Source: Scatophagus argus
Taxonomy: Eukaryota > Chordata > Actinopteri > Scatophagidae
NCBI RefSeq assembly: GCF_020382885.2
Contig: NC_058506.1
Span: 22,045,318 to 22,109,317 of the forward strand
Reading direction: 5' to 3'
DNA: 64,000 bases
How positions within the stretch are numbered: the first letter of the stretch is position 1; each line of letters begins with the position of its first letter. Under the pieces are notes generated by a model that saw nothing but the letters and a program-made list of their open reading frames with translations, searched no databases and was not told the origin of the DNA. This document shows positions 49,801 through 60,414 of the stretch, piece by piece. Position numbers and translations under genes: made by a program.

Positions 49801-52206
49801 AAACACAATGAAAAGCTTCATATTCTGGAAGTGGGAAGTCTATTATTTTACTGCAATGTTTCCGTCTGAGTCACTCAGTTAAGTTTCCTGTTATCATAAG
49901 CTAAAAATACATCAAACAAGCATTTGAACATTTTCATGTCAAACATTCCTCTCTTTCACCTCACTGTAAAATGACTCATCTTGAGCTGGGGGGAGTTTTT
50001 ATAAACTTTGGATGTGAGAGTGGAGCAGGTGGAGGCGAACAGGGTGAATAACATCTCTCATAAATACTACAGCTACTCTTCATCCTCACAGCCGCATGCA
50101 GCTGTGATCTCACTAAGGCTTCAGAGTCCAGTCTGTGCTCAGGCATAAGTATAAGCCACACTGTTAAATCAAACATCTAATTACATGAAGGAGACTGAGG
50201 CTGTAGGTCACGTTGTGTTTTACCTCGACATCACACGAAGACGGTCGAGCCATCAGTTCCCTCATGGTCTTCTCCAAGTTGGTACCCATGTTATACACAT
50301 ACTTAGCAACTGATTGAAAGCAAAAAGAGGCGAGAGTGTGCGTTAATTATCAACACGCAGCGTTTTCAGAAAAGGAAAAGAGACTTTTCCTCTTCACAAG
50401 AATACTAGAAATGACTCGTCTGAGTGTCAGAGATGCATCGCTGAATGGTCTGAGAGTGAACGTATCCTACACTCTATGAAGATAAGATGCAGGGTCGTGA
50501 AGCAGGTGTGTACGTGGCCGAGGTCCATGACCCGCTGGCGAATAGCAGGCTCTTCTGTCCGGTCCAACCAAAGTAAAGCATTCTCCAAAACCTCCGGGGT
50601 ATGCTGGTGGTGCAAAGTCACACTCAGTTAAAGCCATCAGAACTGCCCAAAAGCCTCTGCAGGTATTCATTCAACAGGCAGAGATGCTTCTGTCACTGCT
50701 CGAAGCACCTTAACTGTTACTAACCGACAACCTCTCGCATATTCAGTTAACACAAACTTACCAAAGTAAACATTTTGCTTATCCAGAAAACGTGCTTTGT
50801 TTGGTCCCTTTTCAACTGGAACACAGAACACAAACTGTTCAGATCAAAAGCATAAAGTCCAAAATGGTAAAATAACAACAACATGACAGTCACATCATTA
50901 TTACACCAAAGCTCCGAGGTCAACCCTGACTTTACAGATGTGACAGAAATGAGAATGAGGATGATGATGACACCGCTTTCCTTCACTGCAGTGCTGAAAA
51001 TTTAACTCCCACTTCGCAACGCAAACAGGAACTCACAAAGGAAACTCTCACTTCCTAATGAAGTTCCTTTGTTTCCATTTTTCCTGCCCCACACAGTAAA
51101 CTTACAGTTCCTTTCTCCAGGGCTCTCAGGATCGTCTCCACCGCTTCTATCTTTTGAAGGTGCTTCAGACTTAGATCTTCACTGTGGTTACAAGGAGACG
51201 GTTACAAACTTTTAAACAGTGCAAACACTGAACATTAAAAGTGTTACTATTTGGTGGTCTAAAAAAAATAAATAAATAAAAATCACAATCACGACTGTAC
51301 TCACTTAATGTCGATTAGGCCTATCTGTAAAGCCCAGCCAACAACAGAGCTGGACTCTTCACGCTGGAGCAAAATGGGAAGCCAGAAAACACAAATTTTC
51401 ATCCGCTGTGCTGCCTCTTTTCTGGTGTCAACGGGGATACAGCTCCATTGTTCAAAAACCTCATCTAAACAAAGTAAAAGGTTATTTAATTTTTAATGAT
51501 GAAACACAAGTTGAAAGCTGATCATTCGATTGTGCAGCGCACACTGATCATCATCTCTGCACGCGTGGCCGTGTTAGCCAAACGACTAGTTTTAGCTAAC
51601 AGCTGACCTATTCAAGCTAACGTGTTCGGCTCTGCTGTGGTCTCCTGTTGGCTCAGACTGAGTCGCAGCTCAGAGTTTATCTTTAATAAAAGCTGACTGA
51701 ATGGATGTGCTAATTTGACCAACAGAATCGCTGCTGCACTGTGGCATCGATTTCATTCACAATCTTTATCAGAGGCACAAGCAAATGAGGTGACAGCGGC
51801 TGTAAAGCTGCGTTTCACACTGTGTTGGTTAAATTCAGCGATTGGTCCAGGTCCAGCACACATGTGGTCTGAGGATTAGACCACATGTGTGCTGCACCTG
51901 GACCAATCGGTACACATCACGGATCAACTGCATCATGTGACCCAATCAGCCGAAGCCCAGAATATTAGTATGAACGCTGTTTCAAGGCTTAAATGTCACT
52001 TACCTTTTGGATTGAAGATGTCAAATATGTTAGTTTTCTGGGAGGCCATACGTTTCTGAGGGGGAAAAAAGAATAATTTATCAGTGACATATTGATAACT
52101 GATGATACCAACTAATTGCTCCTATTTTGATCATCTGTCAATAACTCACATCTCTGAAGTCGTCCCAGTCCACACCATAATCAGAATCAGAGTCTGAATC
52201 CGACAT
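37716..52206 (-). CDS. ttc3: TTC3, TPR and RING-H2 E3 ubiquitin ligase, 46 exons
   Basis: Exons, first to last: 52150-52206, 52004-52055, 51305-51464, 51106-51181, 50762-50815, 50471-50603, 50224-50309, 49573-49667, 49362-49424, 48786-48840, 48492-48654, 48213-48243, 48056-48125, 47851-47877, 47651-47681, 47364-47424, 46998-47082, 46696-46848, 46359-46439, 45965-46074, 45757-45883, 45543-45665, 45357-45458, 45186-45278, 45044-45108, 44773-44909, 44378-44698, 43985-44260, 43840-43883, 43335-43385, 43166-43245, 42925-43080, 41881-42502, 41700-41768, 41075-41224, 40844-40983, 40681-40749, 40504-40600, 40297-40400, 40130-40214, 39874-39975, 39471-39676, 39013-39127, 38180-38305, 37944-38036, 37716-37826. 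All junction phases agree: 1768 residues (human 2025). TPR region about 207-331, coiled coils about 1280-1520, RING-H2 Cys1708 to Cys1747 (CIICHDD...CRHSFHNEC...CPTC). Shared with human: FPPVPDAIC, DFLQ.CLTPDC, LEEHGPL. Human TTC3 ubiquitinates phosphorylated Akt. Confidence 0.95.
37831..37861. repeat. (AC)n in ttc3 intron 45, read as UG in the transcript
   Basis: A pure AC run of about 31 bases begins four bases from the acceptor of the last exon (exon edge 37826). In the minus-strand transcript it is a UG tract directly before the TTCAG acceptor. Confidence 0.95.
38048..38072. repeat. (AC)n in ttc3 intron 44, read as UG in the transcript
   Basis: A pure AC run of 25 bases starts 11 bases from the acceptor of exon 45 (exon edge 38036), which encodes the first half of the RING domain. 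Confidence 0.95.
38709..38728. repeat. (GT)10 microsatellite in ttc3 intron 43
   Basis: A pure GT run on the plus strand, therefore AC in the transcript. Confidence 0.95.
38730..38975 (+). repeat. Teleost GGGGACA-type repeat with degenerate GGTTAAGGT units
   Basis: CATGGGGACAAAAACC, TGTGGGGACTCACC, TATGGGGACATG and a run of GGTTAAGG/GGTCAGGG-like units lie between two GT tracts. This wording is familiar from a dispersed teleost repeat. The units contain a direct repeat AGGTCA-A-AGGTCA at 38873-38885, noted among the findings. Confidence 0.6.
38976..38999. repeat. (GT)12 in ttc3 intron 43, read as CA in the transcript
   Basis: A pure GT run on the plus strand, 13 bases from the donor edge of exon 43 (39013). 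In the transcript it is a CA tract just after the donor. Confidence 0.95.
39136..39161. repeat. (AC)13 in ttc3 intron 42, read as UG in the transcript
   Basis: A pure AC run of 26 bases, eight bases from the acceptor edge of exon 43 (39127). In the transcript it is a UG tract just before the acceptor. Confidence 0.95.
44307..44331. repeat. (CAAT)6 tetranucleotide repeat in ttc3 intron 27
   Basis: About six uninterrupted CAAT units. Confidence 0.93.
47976..48001. repeat. (AC)13 microsatellite in ttc3 intron 13
   Basis: A pure AC run between exons 13 and 14, about 100 bases from the exon 14 acceptor. Confidence 0.93.
51839..51909. repeat. Long inverted repeat (hairpin) in ttc3 intron 2
   Basis: Arms 51839-51870 and 51878-51909 (32 bases each) are reverse complements with one mismatch, separated by the seven-base loop GAGGATT. 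The arms begin CGATTGGTCCAGG and contain CACACATGTGGTCT. It is perfect enough to fold as RNA or as a cruciform. Confidence 0.92.
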
Positions 52207-54390
52207 CTTGATAATTCTGCAAGAAAGGTTTCGCAGATCTCAAAAATCCACTTTACAAAACGCGCTGTACTGAAATATTTAATTCATTTCACTGTATGAA
52301 AATCAACATGCAGGGATGTGAAACTCTGAGTTCAGCTGTTGCTTCGTTTTGTATAATTATGAAGCTGAAGTTCTACGGACATTTAATGACAGTGACGTAC
52401 AACACTGTTGATTTCTTCTTCTTCTTCTTCTGTGGTTTATACGAAGGGTGCTCCTTCTTAACGGACCGGACTAGCCAAAACACGCCCCTGGCCGTAGCCA
52501 AAACTTCAGTTCCTACTGCAACATATCGACTTAGGAAATTAAAATTCATAGGAAAATTAATCCAAGAATTCCCGAGCTTTGTACATTTACCATAACAGAT
52601 TTAAAACTATAACGTCAGCCTTTTACAACTGCGTGTGGGCGTGGTTAGCTGAGAACGTGCACCACTGGTTTCACTTCCCCGTGTTACATCGCAAGTCCTA
52701 ATTCAATAAAATGATCATTAATTAAGTTATATTATGTAAAAAAAAATCCTAGTCGATATTTCCGACTTCAAATCGAAATGCATCTCAGTCCACCTGCTCG
52801 GGGACAATACGGGCGGACGCAGCGAACTGATTCACCTGACAGATCGGCACACCTAAAGCGCGAAGCAGGCCAACACCGCATCCGCACAAAACGATCATCC
52901 ACCAGCCGGCTGGAAACACAAACTGCCAAATCAGGCTTCGCTAGCCAACACTACATGGAGTCAGAGGTGCTCAACAGGTATCGATTCTCCGTTGTGACGT
53001 CACGTGTGTTGACGTCCTAACCGAGTCCGAGTCCGAGTCCGTGTTTACGGCTCGGTGGGTCTTTTCCACGTCGGAGATATTTTACATTACAGCAGAATAC
53101 AGCTGTCATCACGGTGACATTAATCACGCTTTTCGTGCTGGAGGCAGGACCAAACGTCCTAACATTTGTGTTAGCTCTGCTGTTTGAATAATGCAGTGGA
53201 TTGTGAGGAACCGTGACATCAACGTTATAGCTGCAGATTTTTATCTATTATGACGCATTCTTACTTATAAATCCCACAAAACTGAATATTTAAAATAGTT
53301 TCTATCGGATTTGGGATACCTTGGCTAACGATAACGCCCTCGATTCCATGATTGTCCATTTTGGTGCTAGCATTTAGCCTGTTGGCTAACGTGCGTAGCA
53401 TGGTTAAAATCCTGTCAGTAGTTAGTTTACGGTGCGAAATTAGCCCGCTGGACCAACATTAAATTGCTCATGTAGCATCCCGACCAAAGCTCATGTTTTT
53501 CTCCCATAACGTGGCATTTTCAACAGCGCAACGACACTTAGTTCCTGAATTGTTTCAGTGCGACGCTAACCACGACCCAAGCCAGGGTTACTCTTAAGCT
53601 AACGTCAGTTACTGAGTTGAAACAGGGTTACTGAAGTGATTTAATCATACATACATCATAACTCTTACCTTCCTTATGAGAACTATTGCGTAAACGTCTG
53701 GCAGAAACCTGGGTTTGTCCTGTTCATGCTATTGTACGGAAGTTAAAACTGTGGCGTGGAGCGCCGTCACGCAGTGCCGCGTGTCGTCAACACGGTTCAA
53801 AACTCTTCTTCGTCTTCTTCTTCTTGTTGTTCTTCTTCTGCTGCTGCTAGCGGGTTTTCATCACAGAAACTCTAATGGGACGATAAAGACGCTGAGTAGC
53901 TTAACAGATGTTGCCTTTGCTGTCCTTCACCAGGTCCTGTGACTTGAAAGGATTTTCAGGGCTATCATTTCGATGTATGTAGACAATAGTTAAATGCCCT
54001 CCAGAGACCGTGTACTGAGGCACTTCAGCAGGTGTACTTTCAAATAAATTCCGTTTATTTCCAGTGTCACAAAATAACTGGGAACATTTACCATACTTAT
54101 ATAAAAACTTGAGGAACTTTCATTGCACTGCATTTCAGAGGGAAATATTGCATTCTTACTCCACAACACTTGTCTGACTGCTGAAGTTATGGATCAGCTG
54201 AACAGATGAGGTCACTGATTTCTTTGAGAATGTGTGGATGATCTTTATCGTGATTATACTCAAGTACACTCGAGACAGAACTCAAGTATCTGTCATGTGG
54301 TATCTGCTCTGTGTTTAAGTGGGGAAAGACGCTGTTCCTCAGTCTGCTGATGCAGGATCTTATTGTCCTGTGGGATAGCAGAGGTTCAGG
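52207..54390. other. ttc3 upstream region and intergenic DNA
   Basis: No coding exon is supported here. The first few hundred bases should contain the ttc3 promoter, but I see no clear TATA box or CpG island. Simple CTT repeats occur near 52413-52431 and 53805-53840, and GAGTCC is repeated three times at about 53022-53040. Confidence 0.5.
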
Positions 54391-54391
54391 G

Positions 54392-54416
54392 CACACACAC
54401 ACACACACACACACAC
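54392..54416. repeat. (CA)12 microsatellite
   Basis: A pure CA run. Confidence 0.95.
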
Positions 54417-54583
54417 TCCACAGTTTTCATCAGTCAGGACATATAGGGAAGCCACATATTGAGGTGTGAAGGATGAGGTTGTTGTCCCCCCTCGACTCGG
54501 TCAGATGTTCCACCTCAGGCCGTCTCCTCAGCGTCTGGAATCAGCCCATCTATTGTGGTGTGGTGTGGCGTTGGAGGGGGCGT

Positions 54584-54800
54584 CCTGGTAGCTCAGCTGG
54601 TACAGCGTGTGCACAGCATACTGAGGCTGAGTCCTTACTGTTGTATACTTTACTGCGTGTCATCCCCTCTCTTTCCAATTTTCATGTCCTTCAGCTGTCA
54701 GGGATTCAACTGATAATGTTTCTGTTTCTGCATGAGAAAGGGGAATGACACCCACTTTCACACAGACTGACAGAAAATAAAAAAGATGGCCTAAGTGACT
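54584..54800 (+). mobile_element. tRNA-derived SINE, degraded
   Basis: TCCTGGTAGCTCAGCTGGTA with CAGCGTG is the head of a tRNA-type promoter (A box). It is followed by GAGGCTGAGTCCTTACTG and TGCGTGTCATCCCCTCTCTT, the body typical of a common teleost tRNA-SINE. The B box is lost, and the end near 54775-54800 (GAAAATAAAAAAGATGGCC) looks like the tail. It cannot encode a working tRNA. Confidence 0.7.
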
Positions 54801-54902
54801 GACGAGGTGGCAGTTTGTGAAGGAGATCGGCGCAATGCAAGGTTCATTTGTTGGACTGTATGTGATTAGTGAAAGATTTAGCCCCACAACATTCACGGCT
54901 GT

Positions 54903-57420
54903 CTAATTTGTCTTTAGCTCAAAGTCATCCCTCTGCCTAAACAGGCTGTGGAAAACTTTTTCAGGGTACCGGAAAAAGTTCCTGTTCCGGTCCAGGTCCT
55001 GAGCATTAACAATACGAGTCACCAAAGCTTGCTGTATGGCTGGAGACTCACATGGGTGGTGCTGCACATTGTGACTCACGTTCCTCTGTGGCTCAATGAC
55101 TAAGAGACCGAGACTGCTGACACCCTCAGCCCTGCTGTAGCCAGTAGGACTGTTGGGTGTCTTTCTGTTTCTCACACTTACAGTGGTCTCATTGCGTCCT
55201 TTTGGCACACTGAGTTCAAAGTCTCGACTGGATCCACCAGTTTTACAAATTCTGCGTGTGTTCGCGGTTGCGTTGGCTGTGGTCGTCTCATTAAGTTTAT
55301 CGGATGAGGTGCCATTTAAAAGGTCATTACCTGAGCAGGTCGTGTTGGTTATTCTAAATGTATTAGTTTGTCTTGGTCCACTGGCTGTCCTGGGTCTGGC
55401 TCTTCCGGGTCCTGGAGGTGCAGTCTCCTGAATGTTTCTGTAAAGATAGGTACTGTAGTCCTGGACCAGGCGACTCAAACCTGACTTGTAAGACCGACGC
55501 AGGGACTCAGCTGAACCCAGCGGCACAGAGTTCAGACGCACCTGTTGGAACAAGAACAAAGAAGCTTATTTTTTATGCAGAGAGACAGAAAGTTCAGGTG
55601 TGGTGGATGAACGTGTACTGACATGTCTGACTGAATGCAGGATACTACAGAGTTCGCTTCCATCACAGACCTGCAGTTAACGTTTTCCTTTTAATGAACC
55701 ACAGCAGAAGAATACTTCAGAAAAATCAGATTTTCAAAGTTATAATCACAGTTTGGACGCTGATGTGAATGCAAGTTGATGATTTCAATTTGGATTAATT
55801 ATTGTACAATGATTCAGATTCTTGCAGAGGAAATTCTGACAGAGCAGATGTTGACACTGTAGTGGAAAGGTCCAGTGAACAGGATTTGATGGGCTCTACT
55901 GACAGATGTGGAATATAATATTCATAATAAGGTTTTCATCAGTGTATAATCACATGACACTAAGAACCTTTGTGTTTCTGGTACCACAGGTGAGCCTTTA
56001 TGTCCACAGAGGGACCAGAGAGGGACACTCAACTGACTGTAATCTGCAACCACACCACTAGATGTCACTAATCCCCCACACTGGACATTCAGAGTGCTTT
56101 GTGTGTCCTGACCTGATGAATTCTCATGTGCAGATGAAATGCGGCGCCTGCCAACCACTGCTGCATGGACACTGAACTCATTCTCTTCTTGTTGGTCATC
56201 CTCTCATAGTGATCAAGCAGCTCAAGTTTCAGCCAGTTGTCAAAGAGCTCTGTTGTCTCAGCCATCTTCTCCTGGTTGTTGGCAATGCCAGGAACCAGGA
56301 GGAGGTATCTGTGGATAATCCAACCGATTCTCGAAGAACTGCTGATACCGAAAATCCTCTTGGGCTGAGAGCTCTGAGATGACATGTTCCCCTCTGTTGT
56401 GCTTTGTCCTCGGACCTGACGGGAGGACAGAAAACTCTGAATTCAAGTAATGTTTTAGTATCATGCTTTTTGTTACAATAGGCCTAACGGTTTATGAGAT
56501 TTAATAGTAGCTGGGTGGGTAATGTGCTTTGGGAAGAGCAAACAAAGTCCTGAATGTCAGTCACTTTGCAGGTATAAAGCCAACCATTTGTCAACAAATC
56601 AAAATCTAACTTAAGGACCCCTGCCATACTGTGAAATGAGCAAGCACACAAAGAACAACAATCATCTGTCGTGGTTCCTGCACACCTGTCACGCTCGCCC
56701 AGGTGCACAGGGGTCCTATACAAGCCTTCCTGTCAGTATATTCTGGTGCCCACAGTGTTGCACAATTCACAAACCAAACAAGAACCAAACAAAATACTAA
56801 ATACGCTAAACAAGAAAACAATGAAATAGCTAACAAATAAAGAAAATACTGAAACGTCTGAGGGTCACCAGAGTTCATAAGGACCATAAATGTCTGCGCC
56901 AAATTTCATGACAATCCATTCAGCAGTTTTAACATGTTTCACTCGAAATGTAATGTCAACATTACGTTGGTGTTAGAAGAAGAGTCAGCGGGCTTCAAAG
57001 AATTACATTTTCAGAATATTTCCATTTTGTTCTGAGCTGTCTGAACCCTGCAGAGGACAGGATTTCAAATGGCACACAAACACAAAACCACAAACATGTA
57101 CCCACTTGTTGGGCCACCTGGTCAAAAAGCATGGACAGAGCCAGAGCGACGACGCCGACGCCTCCATGGGTGACCCTGCTGCTGCCGCCCAGCTTTTCAG
57201 TCAAGCTCAGGCCGAACGCAGACTGCTGCTCCCTGCTCATCCCTCGCTGTACGAAGCCATACTGATGCTGCAGCGCGGCCGAGGAGTCCAGCGAGAGGAA
57301 GGTGGTGAGGACAGGATCCAAGGAGATGTCCGGGATGATGCTGGCGTCTCGAGCCACAAAGAACAGCTCCCGGACGGTGGCCTGAGAGGGGAGACACGGA
57401 CTGCGACCAGTCAGGATCAT
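54903..57420 (-). CDS. Uncharacterised three-exon gene
   Basis: Exons 57106-57420, 56113-56415 and 54903-55541 join in phase 0 at both junctions with good GT-AG signals, giving 418 residues from the ATG at 57420. I do not recognise the family. Exon 1 encodes a compact region (ATVRELFFVARDASIIPD, FLSLDSSAALQHQYGFVQRG) ending in a hydrophobic stretch GVGVVALALSMLF. Exon 2 encodes SSSRIGWIIHRYLLLVPGI and a helical LFDNWLKLELLDHYERM. Exon 3 is polar, with six Asn-x-Ser/Thr sequons in about 120 residues. No N-terminal signal peptide is obvious, so glycosylation is doubtful unless a 5' exon was missed. Frame consistency and splice quality say it is a real gene; its role is unknown. Confidence 0.75.
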
Positions 57421-59090
57421 GGCTGCATCTGTCTGTCTAGCCAGAGTGTGCAACAGGTCAGCTTGTTATCTGTTTCTGACCCGCCGTGTGTTTGTTTGTC
57501 CCAGTCAGAGTGACGTTATCAACATGACCAGTCCAGCACAGCACTCAGCAGCATGAATGCAAATGCATAACCCAACTGCTCAAATGAAACGAGGTTCATG
57601 CACACACACGCCGTACGTGCAGGGGTAACGACCTTCTCTTCTGCCCTGGTAACTTGTTATCTCAGCGTGGCGAGAAGACTGGCACAGCTCAGACTGGCAG
57701 TGGTGGTTACTTTAGAGAAGAACTTAAAAAAGCAGCGTTTCACTTCCCTCTGCGACTGAAAGTGTCAAGTGTGTTTCACCTCTGGAGTGTGTGCTCTGCT
57801 GCATCTGTAACCACACCTAAAGCTTAATTTACACTTTCCATGATCATGTGTGCAGACTAAAAAATTTAATCTAAAAATATAATGACTGCGTATGTGGAAA
57901 AAAATGTGGGCTTGCCTGCTTAGGTTAATATCCACATTAGTTTGAACAGAGCCACATGCTCATCCGTCTGTGGACCGTGTTCATGCCTTAGCACTGATGT
58001 CCCTGCAGTATAAACTAAAACGTCAGAAGAGAAGTCAAACCAGTCGAGGTCAGAAAAGAAGAAGAAAAGAAGAGCAACAGCAGGTGAGTTTCCCACAACA
58101 ACAACAACAACTCTTAGGCTGTTGGTGTCTTTTCTGTGCGGTTGATTAAACCTGAAAACATCACTCAATAACAGGAATAATGTGAGTTTTACATCTTCAG
58201 TCTCTGATGTGTTGGGCTGTTGATCTCCAGCTTTACTGACTGAAAATGACTTGGAGGTGCAGGTGATGGACAAAGAGGCCATTAAATCTGTCAAGACATT
58301 TGACCATAATTCATCAGAACTTCACTTTCTTTACATAAACACTGTAGCAGATTAAAACGGTTTCCATTCTGATTTAGAGTCAGTCTCTTGTGCCTGTTAT
58401 GGGCTCATGTTATCAGGTTGATGGATTTCCTGTCCAGGCCTGAAAAGCAGACCTTCATCCGTCGTGCAGACTTATCTCTGCCTGTCTGCCCTGTGTGTCA
58501 TTCTCTCTCACTTTTCTCTGTTCTGCTAAAGGCTGAGAGAGCAGCTTTCATCTGAAGTGTGGCTCAGGAGCACAAAATGCTGTCCCGTCCCCATGAACAT
58601 TCAGTATTTCAGAATGTGACAGGGTTTGTTTTTGTCAGCTTAAAAAGTTAAATAATTTTAAAATGATCATCACAGGAAGCTTAAAACAAGCCCCTGTTTA
58701 AGATTCAGTGTAATTAATATAACATTTGTGATCGGACAGGCATTTGATGACACAACTGCTGAACATTAACCTCTGTGTCAATAAGGAAGCGGTCAGATAA
58801 GTATGAGTCACAGATAAACTGTGTGTACACTGTATACTTAAGCAGCAAGGTCTATTTCAGAACACTGTTTACTGCATCATAATTATAGTAATAATAACAA
58901 ATACTTTAATGTTACAGTTGGCAAACATGGAGTTAATTATTTTATAAACAGCTAGGAAGCTTGTGAAGTTCCTGCCAGAGGAGAAATAAAATCTGATCTT
59001 AACCTACAGTAACACATCATAATTCAATATCTGATTATGTATTATCATGGAGTACATCATCTTCTGATGAACTCGCGGCCATTGAAATGT
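57421..59090. other. Intergenic stretch without recognised genes
   Basis: I see no supported exon. A non-coding first exon of the 54903-57420 gene could lie here. The stretch is AT-rich with no clear repeat family. Confidence 0.5.
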
Positions 59091-59094
59091 CTCA

Positions 59095-59443
59095 CAGGCT
59101 AACTGGCGCGCCCTCGTTATGTCACATGAACCGCGCCTCACGCGCGTGCGCTTCTAAGTGACCACATTTAACGACACCTTGAAAATTAGCCCTTGATGCG
59201 GAAGTAAACCCTCACTTGAGCAGCATCCTCCAGCACGACAGTCCTGTCTGTGTGAGACGGATTGTCACTTTGAGATCATGGTTTATACAGAAACGTTTCG
59301 AGCCTCAGCACGGTCACGGTGTCGCCAGACTTCCGTGTTGTCGTGCTGTAAACGTCATTGTCTTCACCCTGTCGGCTTGGTCCTCTCACGGTAACAGACA
59401 CGGAGAGGAGGTCTGCTCTTTCCTGTGAACGAAAACATAACAG
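59095..59443 (+). promoter_or_regulatory. rabgef1 promoter and probable non-coding first exon
   Basis: GC-rich sequence with GGCGCGCC and several CGCG steps (59104-59150) and a GCGGAAGT ETS-type site near 59198 precede a perfect donor ACAG|GTGAGT at 59443/59444. The next acceptor is at 60401, 13 bases before the rabgef1 start codon, so a 5' leader exon ending at 59443 is the simplest model. Confidence 0.6.
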
Positions 59444-60414
59444 GTGAGTAGCAAAGCGGGGCAGCAGGTACACGGCATGGCAGACATAAGTGATCAGACT
59501 GTGTTTTAGCTCACGTACGCCCGCGTGGCGGCTAACTGAAACACCTGCAACATTTTTGCTAACTGACGTGCAGACGTGAGGCGAATTAAAGGGAAAGCCC
59601 GAGCGGAGAAACAAAACGACTGGCTGTTCGCGGCCAGGTGACTGCAGACGGAACAGGAGGGCTCACTCGGTGGTTTAATGAGTGTCGGGATTACATGAAT
59701 GAAAAGCCACGGCCTTCACGTACTGTGTCTCAGCTTCTTTATCTTTAAGTCATTCACAGACTCGCTATGAGTCACTATGAACCAGACACACGTTGTGAGC
59801 ACAGCACTGACCTTCCAGCCTCTCTTGACTTGTTAGCAAATAGTTGCTTGTTTATTCATTCGGGTGCAGCATCACACTCTGTCTGGAGATGTGCTGTCTG
59901 GGCCTCTGGTGAATGTCACTTCGCTCTTTATTCCCTTTTAGCTCTGTTTTGGGCTTCACCAGCTCGTGAGGGGAATATTCGTGTCTTTAGCTGCTAAATG
60001 TTCCGACATGTTCACCAGTTAGTCACTCTGTGTGCTGTTTGCTGTTCAGCAGGTGTTGAGCTAAAAAATGAACTGAAAGTAGCTTTGAAGCTCCACAGGC
60101 CTGAGAGGATCTGTCTCTCAGCAGACTCTGTGGAATGCTTCTTTAACTACCAGCTCATAAAGTTGTTATGACAATTATGTATGCAAAAGTTTCATTTCCA
60201 GCAGACATATTTGCTTCTGTGCATCTGAATGACATGATAAAGAAAGGCTGCTTTTGTCAAAAGTGTGAGATTAGTGCTTTTAAACAAATAAATTAATAAT
60301 CTGGAATTGTCGTAAGCCGTGTGCAGGCGGCGGCGTGGAGCTGAGTGAGGCTGAGCACACAAACACAGCATTAAGTCAGATGATGAATTTTCTTACTACA
60401 GGTCGTCCTGCAGC

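Noticed and set aside
50604-50670. Extending ttc3 exon 6 upstream to include VTLHHQ or the MALTECDF frame
   Set aside because: Only the acceptor at 50603/50604 keeps phase with exon 5 and yields the HTPEVLENALLW segment that matches TTC3; the alternatives break the frame.
54584-54660. Possible tRNA gene
   Set aside because: Only an A-box-like head is present; the B box and a full cloverleaf are missing, and the body matches a SINE.
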